Assembly (NCBI GenBank): GCA_051294375.1
Contig: CM119266.1
Span: forward strand, 11,881,180-11,945,179
Length of the DNA: 64,000 nucleotides
DNA from: Paraspadella gotoi
Taxonomy: Eukaryota > Chaetognatha
Reading direction: 5' to 3'
The notes beneath the pieces were generated by a model. It saw only the letters and a program-made list of their open reading frames with translations, did no database searches and was not told the origin of the DNA. Of this stretch, positions 44,701 to 57,514 are shown one piece after another. The position numbers and the translations under genes were made by a program. The stretch's first letter is position 1. Each line of letters begins with the position of its first letter.

Positions 44701-45340
44701 GAGTCGTACGTCGGCCGGCCGCCGACTTTCGATGAGTCGTGCCGAGTGGGAATTGGGGGGAACTCGAGGGATCGAGAGTTACAATCGGAGAGTTAACAGT
44801 GTAGCAGTGATTCTTTGATTAAAGATCCTAATTATATCTGCAATATAAGAATAATAAAAAGCACAAATAATCGAAAAATGGCGCTTTAAAAAAACTGGGA
44901 CAAAGATATAATTAAAGCGACGAGGCTCTGAGGCTCTCCAAACCAAGACGATGGATTTACTGCATGAGTTAGAATTTTTATTGCAGAGGCTTAAAAGAAT
45001 TTTAAAAAAGTTCTTTAGTCGCGCACTTATTTCCACCAAAATTACATATAGTGTGATATCGTTTTATTTTCGTAAAGTCAACAACCTTTTACAAATTCTC
45101 CTCTTTACCATCCGTGATTCCATTCACCCCTGTCACAAGCGAGAGAAGAGTGAGTTGACGACGGATCTTTAAAGAATCGTCTCACGTCTAAGAACGAAAG
45201 CAGCTTATCGTTATTCTCTCGTTCTTCCCTCGTTCTTCCCTCGTTCTCCTTTTGAACAGTAATCTCCTCATCGTGCGTTCATTTTCATTTATTTACATTC
45301 GTCGGGACTCAAAAGAAAACGAGTCTGTCGAACGAGCTAT

Positions 45341-45372
45341 CGGGCGGTCGGGCGGTCGGGCGGTCGGGCTGG
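45341..45372 (+). repeat. Short (CGGTCGGG)n tandem repeat
   Basis: About four copies of an 8-mer in a CpG-rich setting, within otherwise unremarkable DNA. Confidence 0.75.
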
Positions 45373-46315
45373 TGAGACGGGCGGCTCCCAAGCGGAGACG
45401 AACGGGCAGCAACGAGGCAGCGAGACGAAGGCAATTTGCCACGAATCTGCCATCGATTTGCCATTCGTCTTCGGACGAGTGAGTCCGAGCTCCTCAATCC
45501 CTGCTCGTTCCTTTTTTTTTCTACCTCCAGTTTGCTTTTCGTTTTTTTTTTTTTATTTCTCCCAGTTTTTCCTTGCTTATCTTCCTTTTTCTTCATTGGT
45601 TCTTTTTTTTTAAATCCTTTTTTTTTCTTCCATTCATCTCCTCCTTTCATCTCGAAGTCAGTTTGCTTTTCTTTCTCGGCTTTTGCATATTATCCCTGGT
45701 TCTTTTTCATCCTTGATTTCCGATATCATTCTCCTTTTTTTTTTTTAACTTTCCTCTTTCACCGCCTTTTCTCTTTTCCTTTTTGCCTCTTTCTTTTTCC
45801 CTCTCTCTATTTCCTCCCTCTCATCCTTCCCTAATATCCTTTTTTCCTTCTTCCTTCTCTTTCCTTTTCCCCCTCTCATCATTTTCCCCCTTCCCCTTTT
45901 TAAATCTCCGTCGTCTGCTTTCAGAGGATGAGGGACGCAGATTTAATATCATAAAAAATCTAAATCTTTCCATCGGGTCAGACGTCGAGAACGACCCGGG
46001 ATTTTTAAGCTTTTCAATTTTCGGTGATTTAATTTTTTTTTTTTTTTTAAACGATGTCGTAGTTCGGAGATATTTTTGTTTTGGTCGTTTCGTGTTTGTA
46101 TATTTTTTTTTCAGTGTAACAATACTACTACAGCTTCGAACCATAGAATTTTTTTCTCGGCTTTCTGTCGTGAGTTTTTCGTTCTTTGTTTTTGTTTGGC
46201 AGTTGATTTTAAATAATTGAATCTCTGCGATTCTGTTTTCGTCGAATAAAACACTTTTTTTTTAATCAAATATGCGGAAATGTCAAAAAAAAAGAAAAAG
46301 TGATGTCGTTTAAGT
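45373..46315. other. Intergenic, strongly T/C-rich on the plus strand
   Basis: T and C homopolymers dominate from 45510 to 46250. Phe/Ser/Leu-rich frames here are compositional. Confidence 0.45.
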
Positions 46316-46367
46316 TGTCGTTGTCGTCGTCGTCGTCGTCGTGATCGTCGTCGTGATCGTCGTCGTT
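46316..46367. repeat. (GTC)n trinucleotide array
   Basis: GTC units with two GTGATC interruptions. Confidence 0.9.
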
Positions 46368-48180
46368 AAAAACATTCGGGTTGAGTTTACACAAAACGAC
46401 CAAAATTTTTTTAAAAATCCATTTTTCAGTTTTTAACCCCATTTACATTTTTCACGAACCCCATAATATTGCTCACCCATCTCCTTTATTTATGTCTCTT
46501 TTTTATCAAGACTAACCCCGCGCCAAACATCCAGCACGTATCTACAAGAGAAACTTCCGCACCCACAAATCGGCAATCGCACTTATGAAGTCAACCATCT
46601 ACTTTTCCACAAAAACTCTTGTAAGTCTACGAGTGCAAAGTCGATGGCTCAAATTTTTTTCTTGCTTTAACTTACGGTTTACCACGATCAAAAACAACAT
46701 GGATATGTTAAAATATAACTTTTTTATCATTTTAAATTACGTTCAAGAAACAAAAAATGTTATCACACTAAACGCTACAAAATAAAATGTTGCGGGGACA
46801 AAAGTGGCGATCGGGTTGCCCCGCCGGGTCAGACGCCAAGGTCGAACCACTTAGGGTCACGTGGTCGACTCCTTCCGACCGGAAATTGCGCCATCGACGC
46901 AGAAAAAAAAAAGGTTCGTGGTCAATGGGAGCTGAGAAACTCTCTCAGGTTCTCTGGCCGAAAAGAAAGGAGGAAAGAAAAGGAGAGACAGGGTGAAAGA
47001 ATAAAAGACAAAGATCGCTGAGGGCAGCATCTTTTTGAGGCGGAGATCGAAATGGAAACCCTTCTCTACTTTCTCCTTTGTTTTTTTGTCCTTTTCTTTT
47101 TTAAAAAAACATAACTCGTAGTTTAGCAAAGATTTTTTGAGAAGGTCTCCCGGCGATTTCATAATTCAAGATTCTGTTTGCGATTTAACTTAAAACCTTT
47201 TCTTGCGGATGACGCATTTACTTCAAAAATACTTCTTGTCTCCTTCTATGATGTCAATAACAAGCTTTTGTTTCTGCTTTGCTGGTGAGTGATTGCTTGT
47301 TAGTTATTGGAGTCATTCAAACGCCCGTTACATTACAGTCTACAGTCTCTGAATATTTTTCCTAACAGTGGCACGCACAACAGACGCTTCTCAGTCCCTA
47401 TCTCAACAGATCTCCACTCATTAGAGCCTCGCTGAACAGTACTTGCCGCAACCGTCAAAGGTCTTTGCCTGTCGCCTATCGCTTCCTTTCATCCTCTCTT
47501 TTCAAAGTGGATGGAAACCAGAAGTTAATTAAACGTCTGGTTCTACTCTTTAAAAAAAGAAAGAAAAAAACAAAAAAAAACAAAGAAGCTCATTCTTAAT
47601 TTAGAACTATGACTTTGGCGTCGACGTTTCGTCGGTTCCAGATTAAATGGAAAGATATGAGGTAGCTAAGATACTATCGGAGCTAAAAACAGAAGCAAAA
47701 ATAAAAATTCCGTTTTTGAGAATGCAGATGTACGAATTATTTAACTTTAAGCAAGTCTCTTCGTTTTGTATCTGTATATTTTTTTCATAGACTAGCCATT
47801 GGAGCCTAGGAAAGAAAAGGGAAAAAGCAATACAAACAAGAAAAGAAAAAGAGTTAAACGGAAAATTATAAGGATTATTAAAAGGGAGAAAGAGTAAGAA
47901 GAAAGAAAATAGAGAAAAAAAAGGAAATTTGGGACCCCAAAGGTCGTCAAGGTCGAAAGGATGAAAAGAGAAGGAAAAAAATATCCCGGGGTGGTCAAGG
48001 GAAATTATCGACTGGCTCCTCTTTTACTTTCTTTTCTTTTTTTCTCTATTTTTTGGTTTCTCTCTTTTTTCTTTTCCTCCTTTAGATCCTCTCCTTCTTT
48101 TTTTGCCCTCTTCTTCTTCTCGAACGAACTAAACGGTACTAAAACCGCACAGTTGCAAAGAGAGAAGAGCACGTGCGAAA
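46368..48180. other. Intergenic DNA
   Basis: No recognised gene. The segment 46787-47000 is more balanced in composition but has only short frames. 47810-47930 is purine-rich on the plus strand. Confidence 0.4.
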
Positions 48181-48327
<147 letters not shown>

Positions 48328-49195
48328 TTGGTGAAATGCGAAAGTGGCTGGACTGTGAACGAAAAAAATGCGAATGTGATAGGAAGGGAAGAAAAAAAAT
48401 AGGAATAAAGAGCGAGTGACTGCGAACATGAGAGAAACGATATGAGCCAGAGTCAATTCTCTTCAGTTCCATTCTTTTGTTTTCAAAAGAAAAAAAAAAG
48501 ATTGCCCTCCCGCAAATATTCCCAGAACGAAACCATAAAAAAGATATTAATGCCGTTCCATCCTTGAAGCCAATAAAAGTCTGGAACGAACAAATTGGAA
48601 CAATTCATTCTGCAATGGATGTCGAAAGCCGAGAAGAAAAAATAAAGCGCTCTTCAAAATTCGAGTCAGATTCGATTTCTGATAAAATTGTAAAACCCGC
48701 GTAGGGAGTGGGGGCCACTGGAGGGGGGGGAGTAAATCATGACGAGAATTCAGTTGAATAAATTAAAATCAACGGTGATGACAGTTAAAGCGTTGTCAGG
48801 GGGAAAAAAAAGAGAGCCGAAAAAAGGGAGCATGTCTTTCAATGAAACGATCATAAAACATTATTTAATAAAATTCAAATAAAAACCGCAAAGAAAAGTT
48901 TGCCTAAAAAAAAAAATTATTCCTCTGGAAACTCATATCCTGGTTCCACCCGCTGTTGGCGAATAAATTTTGCGCGGGAATATCGTCGTTTTCCTTCGCG
49001 CGGATCTCATTGTTCAGACAACGAGGCGCTGCCGCTCAGTTCGCCATCCACCACCCAAAGACTCCGCGGCCGCTAACTCCCTAATCCCCACGCCCCAAAC
49101 GTTCCCCGCCACTTTCTCTCGAACTGTTATTGGTAAAAAGAAGCTCATGGTGAAGACGCAAATCAAACCGCTGGCCGCTGGCTGGTCCGTTTTAC
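48328..49195. other. Intergenic DNA with a modest plus-strand frame
   Basis: A 75-codon plus frame at 48477-48704 (Lys/Glu/Ser-rich, for example IKVWNEQIGTIHSAMDVESR) has plausible composition but no recognised domain or splice support. The rest is without features. Confidence 0.3.
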
Positions 49196-49435
49196 AAGCA
49201 AAGTTATGATCATAGAAAAAAAGCACACTACCAATTGTTGGCCATGATTCAAAGTATATAATACTAAAATCTGATTGGGCTAGCTTCATTGCTTTCAAAG
49301 AGAGATCATTTGGAAGATTTTCCACTTCTGACCCATATATCTCAAAAAGTTGACGACTAGAAAAAATTTTGAATGGTGCATCTTGTAGCCCAGGAAAAGG
49401 CGAATTAATGACCATCGTGACAAAACTTTCAATTT
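49196..49435 (-). CDS. Candidate internal exon, phase 1-1
   Basis: A minus-strand exon of 240 bp can be drawn from an acceptor ATTTGAG (AG at 49437-49436) to a donor GCTT|GTAAAA (GT at 49195-49194). Both junctions are in phase 1, so it is symmetric and codes for 80 residues. The peptide is diverse and looks folded, with segments such as SPFPGLQDAPFKIFSSRQ, LPNDLSLKAMKLAQSDF and SIIYFESWPTIGS. A beta-strand followed by a Trp-Pro is faintly reminiscent of thioredoxin-like folds without active-site Cys, but I do not claim this. The acceptor lacks a strong pyrimidine tract. The open frame continues beyond the donor into less convincing sequence. Confidence 0.38.
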
Positions 49436-49536
49436 CTCAAATTTTATCGTAATGTTTTTTTAAATCGATGGGTCCGTCTCCTGAGTATTAAGAAGTTTGG
49501 GGCAACAATGTTTATGACAGGATTCTCTAATTTCAA

Positions 49537-49760
49537 TTGTCACTATCTTCAAACGTTTGTCCTGATTTCAATGATAACTTAAAACCCGTTACCACCCAAA
49601 GCTATACCCCCGCTACCAAAGCTAGCACCACCGCCACCCAAGCCATCAAAACAACCCCCTCACCCCGCCCCCCTAAACCGCAACTGCCACCCATCACTTT
49701 CCCATGCGACTTCGAGGCAAAGAAAACTGGATGCTCGAATCATAATCGCCTACATATGAT
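49537..49760 (+). CDS. Possible exon: Thr/Pro-rich linker plus Cys segment
   Basis: A plus frame from about 49537 reads a Thr/Ala/Pro-rich linker (TTPSPRPPKPQLPP) followed by FPCDFEAKKTGCSNHN. The CDFE-x-C spacing recalls the start of MAM domains, but the rest of a MAM domain is not present and no clean donor follows. Weak evidence only. Confidence 0.2.
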
Positions 49761-50761
49761 TCCTAACGGGAGCCCATCTCATTTTTTTTTCTCTCTCTCT
49801 TTTCCCAAAAACTCGGGAAGTCGTTTTCTTATTTTTTTTTCTTACATTTTTTTCACGTTTTATGTTGTTATGATTGTTGAACTTAAATATATTTCGTCTT
49901 ATTTTTTATCATTATAGTATTAGTATGATAGAACCAAAATTCTTTTAAAAGTTTGTTTGAGTCCGCTTGTTTTAAACTGTTTTATAATTTATTATTTTTA
50001 ATTTTTTTTAAATAATTTTTGAATTCTTCCGCTTGACTTTTATACACCTTTTTAATTCGACTCTTAACTTTCGTGTCTCGACGCGACACTTTGACGAAAA
50101 TCTCACCTTCGCCGCCGCTGGGGTCGCCCTGGGTCGTTGCCGACACCAACGCCGGCGACGAAAAACTGCTGCGGTTTCCGCAGCGGCTGCAGCGGAAATT
50201 CCTCGTATCTGGACGAATTAAAACTTCTCCAAATTTGAAGTTCGAAGACCTCCCCTTGCCTCACCCGTGTTCTTACATTGCCTCACCTTTTCGAAGTTCA
50301 ATCTTGATCCAGTTTTGACATGTAGAGAGATCTTGTTTTTTCAACCGGAAGCGGAGTGGCGATTTTTGAGAAAAGAAACGAAATGAAACTCTGGCTGAGT
50401 CAGTGCTTAATTTTTTGTTCTTTCGGCCAGCCCTTAGAAGAAAGTGCCACGAAAGATCCGGCGCTCCCGAATTACTAACTCGAAATTAAAATAAAGATAG
50501 AAAAACAAAATAATCTGCGATCATGTTTGGTAATTCAATGCCGATGAGTCATTATTTATTTTTCCCCTTTTAAATGAACCTCATTCTCAAATTCGGTTTA
50601 AAGGGGGGGGGCGGGATGGAATGAAAAAAAAAGGAGAAAGGAAAAAAAAAGGGAAATCTTTCTCTGCTTCGTCACGGATCAGAATCAAGTTTCTTTTAGC
50701 AGCTTTGTTCTTTTCTTTGTCTTCGACGGTTAACTTTTAGACAGAGGATGTGAAGAGGTTG
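49761..50761. other. Intergenic DNA
   Basis: AT-rich to 50040, then a GC-richer patch with GCC/GCA triplets at 50108-50200. No gene is seen. Confidence 0.35.
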
Positions 50762-50762
50762 C

Positions 50763-50869
<107 letters not shown>

Positions 50870-51019
50870 ATTGCTGCGTCTTCTTCGGGCTCCTAGATAC
50901 ACTCACGCTTCAAGGCCGTAAATTGTTCCCTTATTGTGACATGTACTCTGGGAATCCGAGATGTTTTGGTTATTAAATCGAGTTTCGTTGTTGAAGCGGA
51001 AATGAATCGTCGAATAACG

Positions 51020-51130
51020 AGAATGACGAAGACGACGACGATGATGACGACGACGAAGTCGACGAAGACGATAATGACGACGATGATGACGAATAAGCCT
51101 TTCTTCGACTCGGGATTTCCTTTCAAAAGC

Positions 51131-51182
<52 letters not shown>
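51020..51182. repeat. (GAC)n-like tract followed by (CT)n
   Basis: GAC/GAT triplets at 51025-51093 and CT at 51131-51181, only about 40 bp apart. Confidence 0.88.
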
Positions 51183-51185
<3 letters not shown>

Positions 51186-51510
51186 AAATTTAGATTTCAA
51201 AATTAAATTTTTTTTCTCGCTTCGGGTCACACGAATGGAGATTTTCGAGAAGCTTTAAGGGAGCATCGACCATTAGAGCGATTAACGTCAGTTCAATCGA
51301 AATATAATTGTTATTTGTTACCGCAAAACATAGACCAGATTAATGTACTTCATATAAATTTATACCAATGCCTACTTTTTTATACATTTAAACTAAAATT
51401 TATTTTTTTAAACTATTAAACTCATCTAATTCCGAACATTAATAATTCTTTTCAGATTCTCATCAATAAATGACGAAAATGCGATTTTGATTCGAGGCTC
51501 AACATCAGGC

Positions 51511-51553
51511 GGCGGCGGCGGCAGCGGCGGCGGCGGCGGCGGCGGCGGCGGCA
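51511..51553. repeat. (GGC)n trinucleotide array
   Basis: Fourteen GGC-type units with one CAGC break. A second shorter GGC run is at 55164-55192. Either could be read as Gly or Ala runs, but no exon is evident around them. Confidence 0.92.
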
Positions 51554-52559
51554 GACTTGCCGCGACTTCATCCCTTCTCCTTCGGTCTAAGGACCCCGAG
51601 TCTCAAAAGCGAGATCAAAATGATAAAAAGACCCAAAAATGACCCCGAGAAGGAAACAAATACGAAGACACAAAATTGAACCTAAAAATAGAAAAAAAAG
51701 ATGGAAACGACTCAATGTTATGCATGAACAAGTGGCAAATATCAACGATCCATAAAAGTACAAAAATTCCAACGACATCCCATAAAATAAAAACAATACG
51801 TAAAAAACAAACAAAAAAATGACAAGAATGTCGCTATTTGTAAACGCTCATCATCGCAGCCGAAGACTCAAAAAGAAAATCTCGACCTCAAGGTCAAAAA
51901 CTTCGCTTCATGAGCGAAGAAAATTTGCGCTTTTTATGCGCGGGAGTTCTGCGGGTCGTAAATCGCGGAGTCCGGTCGCCCGCGTCTGAATATAATCGAA
52001 AACGCAGAAAAGAATCCAATTGCTTTGGTGGCGCTTTTTTTTTTTTTGCCATCTGAGCGGGGGAAAAAAGCAATGGGTTTTTTATGAGCTCAGTTGCTTT
52101 ATTGTTTGTTTCGATTCGTTGCTTTGTTTGTTTTTTTGTTTTGTTTTTTTACTAATTTTCAGTTTTTTTCTTCTTTGCTTGCTTTCTTTATTTATTCTTT
52201 CTTTGTTTCTTCTTTCTTATTTCTTTTTCTTTTTATTTCAATAGCTTTTTCCTCGTTTCTACCCTCTTTCTTTCGCAACTGTTGAGCGTTTACAACTAAA
52301 TGATTTTGCCGTCAAGTTTCACCCAACCCAAAACAACAGCTGTCGATGCGAAAATTCCTATTTTATTTTACTTTACAAAAGAAAACTCTATTTCTTAAGA
52401 AATTTTTATCTTTATCTAGGCCATGAAAAGCATAAAACGAGATCTGGTTTTTCCCATTATTACCTTTAATTTTTTAAACTATTTTGTGGGAGAATGTTCG
52501 GACCTTTAAGTCGATTTTTAACCCTTCCAAACCTGTAGACATGGTTTGAACAACTAAAT
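51554..52559. other. Intergenic DNA
   Basis: A-rich then T-rich on the plus strand. No gene is recognised. Confidence 0.4.
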
Positions 52560-52561
52560 AA

Positions 52562-52599
<38 letters not shown>

Positions 52600-52767
52600 A
52601 ATCTATTCGCCTCTCTCCTACGTCGAGTCGTAGGGGTGGCGTTGAATGTCGTCATCGTTTACTCTTTAACTTTTTTTCCGTCATCAGACCTCCCTATATT
52701 TTTCTCCAACTACATCTCTCGCTCCCATATTCACTCTCTCTCTCCTCTCTCTCTCTCCTCCTCTCTC

Positions 52768-52799
<32 letters not shown>

Positions 52800-53383
52800 T
52801 CTTTCTCTCTCTCCTCTCTCTCTCTCTCTCTCCTCTCACTCATTCTCTCCTGTCTCTCTCCTACCTCTCGTCCCGGATACCGATCTCAGTCTGCTTATGA
52901 TTAGTTTTTTCTAATCTTACTATTTTTTATATTTTTAACACAATCCATTCAGTCAACTTCTAATTTCTGAATTTTTTCTCTCAGAGGTTATATGAACAGC
53001 TTTTATCCCATAGAGTTGTTAAAAAAAAGTTACATCGATTTTTTTATCCGTTTTAAGCCGCATAAATTTTTGCGAACAAATTTACATTTGTTTGGAGATT
53101 AAAGTCGAAAAGAATTCATGATGAGAATTACAAATTTTTGCCCTCGTGCTAACTTACCCAAATCAAGCCCAAATCACTCTCCCTGTCTCTCACTCACCCC
53201 CACTTTGTCCCCGCAGAGTTTTTGTCCAATTTCGTCCCTGTCAACTCCCCTCCACTTTTTTTTTCAATTTTTTTCTCTCTTCTTCTCTCTTTCCTCCTTT
53301 GTCTCATTTCAATCTCCCCGGTCTTATCTCTAATTTTTTCTCCTTTCTCATTTTTTCCCCCTCAAAGTCTCTCGCTCTCTCTT

Positions 53384-53454
<71 letters not shown>

Positions 53455-53465
53455 GCTCTCTTTTC
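52560..53465. repeat. CT arrays with T-rich spacer
   Basis: Arrays at about 52560-52600, 52733-52870 and 53370-53460. The intervening AT-rich DNA (52910-53160) shows no gene. Confidence 0.85.
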
Positions 53466-55045
53466 ATTTCGTACATTCGGTCTGATTCTCGTTTTGTCTG
53501 GCGACAGTCTCCGTCTCACCAGAGTCTCTTTTCCCCCATTTTCCCCCTTTCGCGTCCATCCTTACCCACCTTCCTCCTCTTCCCACCCACCTCCTCTCTC
53601 ACCCCATCTTCCCACCCCACCTCCCTCCCTCACCCTCTCGGTGACAATCTTTCCGACCCGCCTACCTCATTTCTTCTCCATCTTTGCCCCAAATTAATTT
53701 CTGCCTTTAGGCTTCCCAAATCAATTACTTCTCTCTTTTCCGGCGAATCGTTTGCGTTTTGACTCTAATTGCATCAGTTGTTCTTTCGCCCCCGAAACGA
53801 AATAATTCTCATCGTTTCTCTCCGATCCTTTTTCCCCACTTTTTCCCCCTTTGACTGTTTCCTTTTCCCATTAACCCGTCAACTGACCCACTCATTCCCC
53901 ACATCTCCCCTTTTCCTCCCTCCTTCCTCTTTTCTTTAATCCCTCAGTCCCGAACCGCTAGACTCTTATCTCTAAAACGGAAAACTCTCCGCCTCCGTCC
54001 TCAAAAGAACCCAGAACCACTTAAACCACCGCCCCCCACCCCCGATCCCTCTTTAAAAAAACCACCTGTCCACTCTCCACCCTCCCCCCATCCTCCGCAT
54101 TCCTCCGAATCATCTGACTCGATGGCCGTAATATTTGCCGATCATGTGGGGCTTTCGCAGAGTCGAAGCAGGGATTCGTCCTCTCTCCTCTTCTTCTCTC
54201 CTTCTCATCCTCTTTCTCCTCATTTCGTTTATCCTCCTCCTCCTCCTCCTTCCTATTTTCTCCCCCCGCATCTTCCTCCTCCTCCTACTCCTACTCCTCG
54301 TTAACTTACCCAAATTTGGCTGCTGCTCGACCCTGGGCCAGGCATGCGAAAATCCACGAAACAGGTTGTAGCTCTTTTTTTTTTTAAAGGTTCAATTCGC
54401 TGACGGCGAATTACGGACTTTTAATCCTCCGACGTCGTAACCATTTTTTTTTTAAATCGTCTTCGTAAAACCGATCGACGGTTTTTTTTAACTTCATTCT
54501 CACTTTCGCCGTTTTTTTTTTATTTTTTGCTATTATTTAAAAAAGAATTTTTTTTTACATCTCTCTCGCAAAAAAGCTGCATTTTATCGTCAACGTTGCA
54601 TCGTTCGAAAAATCGCGTAGACCATTTTGTCCGTTTTCACGACTTAACGTTTTTTTCACCGGCGAAAATATATTTTTATATCTTACCGTATTTTTACCAA
54701 AATGAGGGACGTCTATTGAAATTTATTTTATTCGGACATTCTTTTCGAACGTTTGTTATGTCGACGACCACAGCGACGAATTAGATTTTAAATGCTCAAT
54801 TTTTTAACCAAAAACTAGTATTTTTCATTTCAAAACATCGCCTTTCTTCGACAATCTGCATATTTCAGCAATTGCCAATCCTACAGTTCCGTTATCAATC
54901 AACGTAAAGCGCATCAAGAACATCCATTCCAATTTACATCAACTCTACTAAGACACTTTGACCGATGGAACCACTTTCACTCGCGCGCCGACGGGCGTCT
55001 TAATTAGGTGTCGTTTCAACTTTTTATTTCTCTTCTTGTGTTTTC

Positions 55046-55086
<41 letters not shown>

Positions 55087-55271
55087 TACCCTAATCGAAT
55101 TAATTCAAAAAGAAAAAGATTGGCGTGAAAAATCTTTAATGCTGACAAATGGTTGCGAGAGGGCGGCGGCAGTGGTGGCGGCGGCGGCGGCACTCCCTTG
55201 GACGATTAATATTTATCGCCAAAGACCTTCTCTCACTTATACATATTTATATATTCTTGAAGACGGATCTT
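53466..55271. other. Intergenic, C/T-rich then T-rich
   Basis: C-rich polypyrimidine sequence to about 54110, (TCC)n at 54232-54300, then T-homopolymer-rich DNA. A CT array lies at 55052-55083 and GGC triplets at 55164-55192. No gene is called. Confidence 0.45.
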
Positions 55272-55296
55272 NNNNNNNNNNNNNNNNNNNNNNNNN
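55272..55296. other. Assembly gap, 25 N
   Basis: A nominal-size gap about 370 bp before the third duplicated block. Confidence 0.95.
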
Positions 55297-55562
55297 GCGG
55301 AGAAGACATTTTTTTTGACGGCGGCGCGGAAAGGATTTAGTTAAATTTGTCTCCCTCTCTTTCGCTTCTCTCTCTCCTCCTCTCTCTCCTCTCTCTTTTC
55401 ATTCATGCCCCCATTCTAAAAATAAGCTTCACCCCCAAAAAAAGTGGAGTGAGTGAAGGGGAAGGTTTCTCGCGTCCAAGCCGCCCGAATTGATTGCTCC
55501 TTCCAACAAGATTTCGCTCAATTTCATTCTCGCGCCTCTTCAGATTCAGACTTAGCGGTAAG

Positions 55563-55595
<33 letters not shown>

Positions 55596-55606
55596 CTCTC
55601 TCTCTC

Positions 55607-55637
<31 letters not shown>

Positions 55638-55668
55638 CTGCTCTCTCTCGCTCTCTCTCTCTCTCGCT
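55563..55668. repeat. (CT)n microsatellite
   Basis: Imperfect CT array with TCTTCTC and TCTCCTC breaks. Confidence 0.92.
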
Positions 55669-56042
55669 GCTCGCATAATCTTCTCGTACGAAAAAGCGCT
55701 ATACAGCGCAATCTTTCCGACAACTAACAACATAAAATTCCCATTACAAACCTCGAAACCACCAAAATAATAAATGAGCTCAAAAGATAAAAGAAGCCAA
55801 TGAGAAGTTTATTTTCTCTTTGTTTTTAAATCTCCTGCCGATTTCCAGTGCATGCAGAGAGAGACAGACAGAGAGAGAGAGACAGACAGAGAGAGAAGAG
55901 AGAGAGAGAGATGAAGAGAGATGATGGAGAGAGAGAGAGAGAGAGAGATAGAGATGAGACGAGAGAGAGCGGGATGGACGTTTCGGGTTGCGTTCGACCT
56001 TCTTTAGCCCGATGTTTTTGACAAAGATAAATATTTTCGATG
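55664..56042. repeat. Duplicated block C, copy 1
   Basis: Matches 58103-58710 (landmarks CTCGCATAATC, TCTCGTACGAAAA, GATGAGCTCAAAAGATAAAA-like, GAGAGACAGACAGAG, TTTCGGGTTGCG, GACCTTCTTTAGCC). It spans the GA array continuously where the other copy has 317 N. Differences are mostly single-base indels. Confidence 0.82.
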
Positions 56043-56065
56043 ACGATATTCATCTCCCAAATCCT

Positions 56066-56316
56066 CCGCCCCGCGGGCGGCCTCTGGGCGCGTCCCCAGG
56101 GCCAGACTATTCGCAGGGAGCCAGCAAAAATGTCATTGGAGGGGGCGCCCCCTCTGGATTGCCTCAGGGGCCGCCCAGGGGGGTGATCCCCCTGGGGCCA
56201 AACATTTGTGAGTCTATTAGGGGCCCCCTAATGCTTAGCCCCCTGGGGCCAAAAAAAGTATTCGCCCCTGGGGGTAACCCCTTGGGGAGCAAAAACTTGC
56301 TCCCCCAGGGGCGAGT
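56066..56316. other. GC-palindrome island
   Basis: A 250-bp G+C-rich island in AT-rich DNA contains at least five exact palindromes built from CCCC/GGGG: AGGGGGC|GCCCCCT (56140-56153), CCCAGGGGG/CCCCCTGGG (56174-56196), ATTAGGGG/CCCCTAAT (56216-56232), GCCCCTGGGGG/CCCCCAGGGGC (56264-56274 with 56302-56312), and nested GGGGAGCAA/TTGCTCCCC (56284-56305, 4-nt loop). A plus frame stays open across it with Pro-Leu-Gly-Pro repeats. No family is recognised. Confidence 0.8.
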
Positions 56317-57514
56317 TAAAGAGAGAGCAAAGTTTAGATGAGAAAAATTACTTTCTGACTATGTTATTATATCTGAGAATATTTCTCCCTGTCTGTTACT
56401 CTCTTCTTTTCTCTTTTCCCTTTTTTTTTTCTCTTCTTTTTCTCCCCCTCTCTTTTCTTCATTCTCCTTCTTCTTTGTCTCTCTCTCTTTTTTTCTTCTT
56501 TTCAAGACTGTTATGTAACTGAATTAAATATACATTTTTCAAAATTATTGTTAACTCATTATTCCATATTTTATCTAAAAATTATAATATTTGTATTTTT
56601 TAATCCCAATTATATATTCCATTAAAAGATATAGAAACAAGTTTTAGCAAACCAATAATGATAGAGGATGTTTAGCCACAAAATTTATGGAGGTACGGGT
56701 AAAAAGCTACATCAGTCATTTAGTCTTTTTTTTTTTCTTTCTTTTTTTATTTTTTTTTTCTTGTCTTTTTTATGTGGACATGAATTACTGATAGGAACTG
56801 ATAGAAGAGACATAATTTTTTAAAAATATTCATAATTTGATGTTTAAAAAGAAATTAAAATAAGATTACCAAACAAATAATGGGCATGACTGACAAAGAC
56901 CTACTTAGTGAATTTTGGAGTCCCCCCAAAAAATAACAATAAAAACTATTCATCAACATAACGAGTTCTTACATCGTTCAAAATAAATTTTTTTTTATTT
57001 AATTTTTGTAATTAATAATCGAGTCAGTTTGTAGAATGCTTAAGAATGAAACTCACGTTGTTAAAAGTAGAGGGCTGACGAGGATTGATGAGAGAGAGTG
57101 AAAAACTTATATATCTAGCTCAATCACATACTTCTACCCACACACAACATTTATTCCAATCCATCTATTTAATCGACGAATAATTGGTTTAATGCTTAAT
57201 ATGGGATGACTTAAAGACTGATATTAATTAATTAATCAATTAATATTTCTTTAATTATTATTTTTTATAAGGTGAATATAAATTAAACCTTCCTACTATT
57301 TATTCTATTATTTAACAATTTCATAGATAATTAAGATAAAATTTGTCCTGGGGAAGAAAAGTGCTGCAAGTGAAAAGTGAGTTTTAAGTTAAAAACAAAA
57401 GTAACTTTTACATGAACATTATTTAAAAAAATTGTTGTTGTATGTACTCTTTTTCTCTTCTTTTTTTTATTTCTATCGGAATAAAATGATTAATTAGCTA
57501 ATTAGTTAAGTGAT
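56317..57514. other. AT-rich intergenic DNA
   Basis: T/C-rich to 56510, then AT-rich with no coding signal. Confidence 0.45.

Noticed and set aside
45252-45482. Arg-rich frame as a small basic protein
   Set aside because: Built mainly on the (CGGTCGGG)n repeat and CpG-rich flanks; no domain and no splice support.
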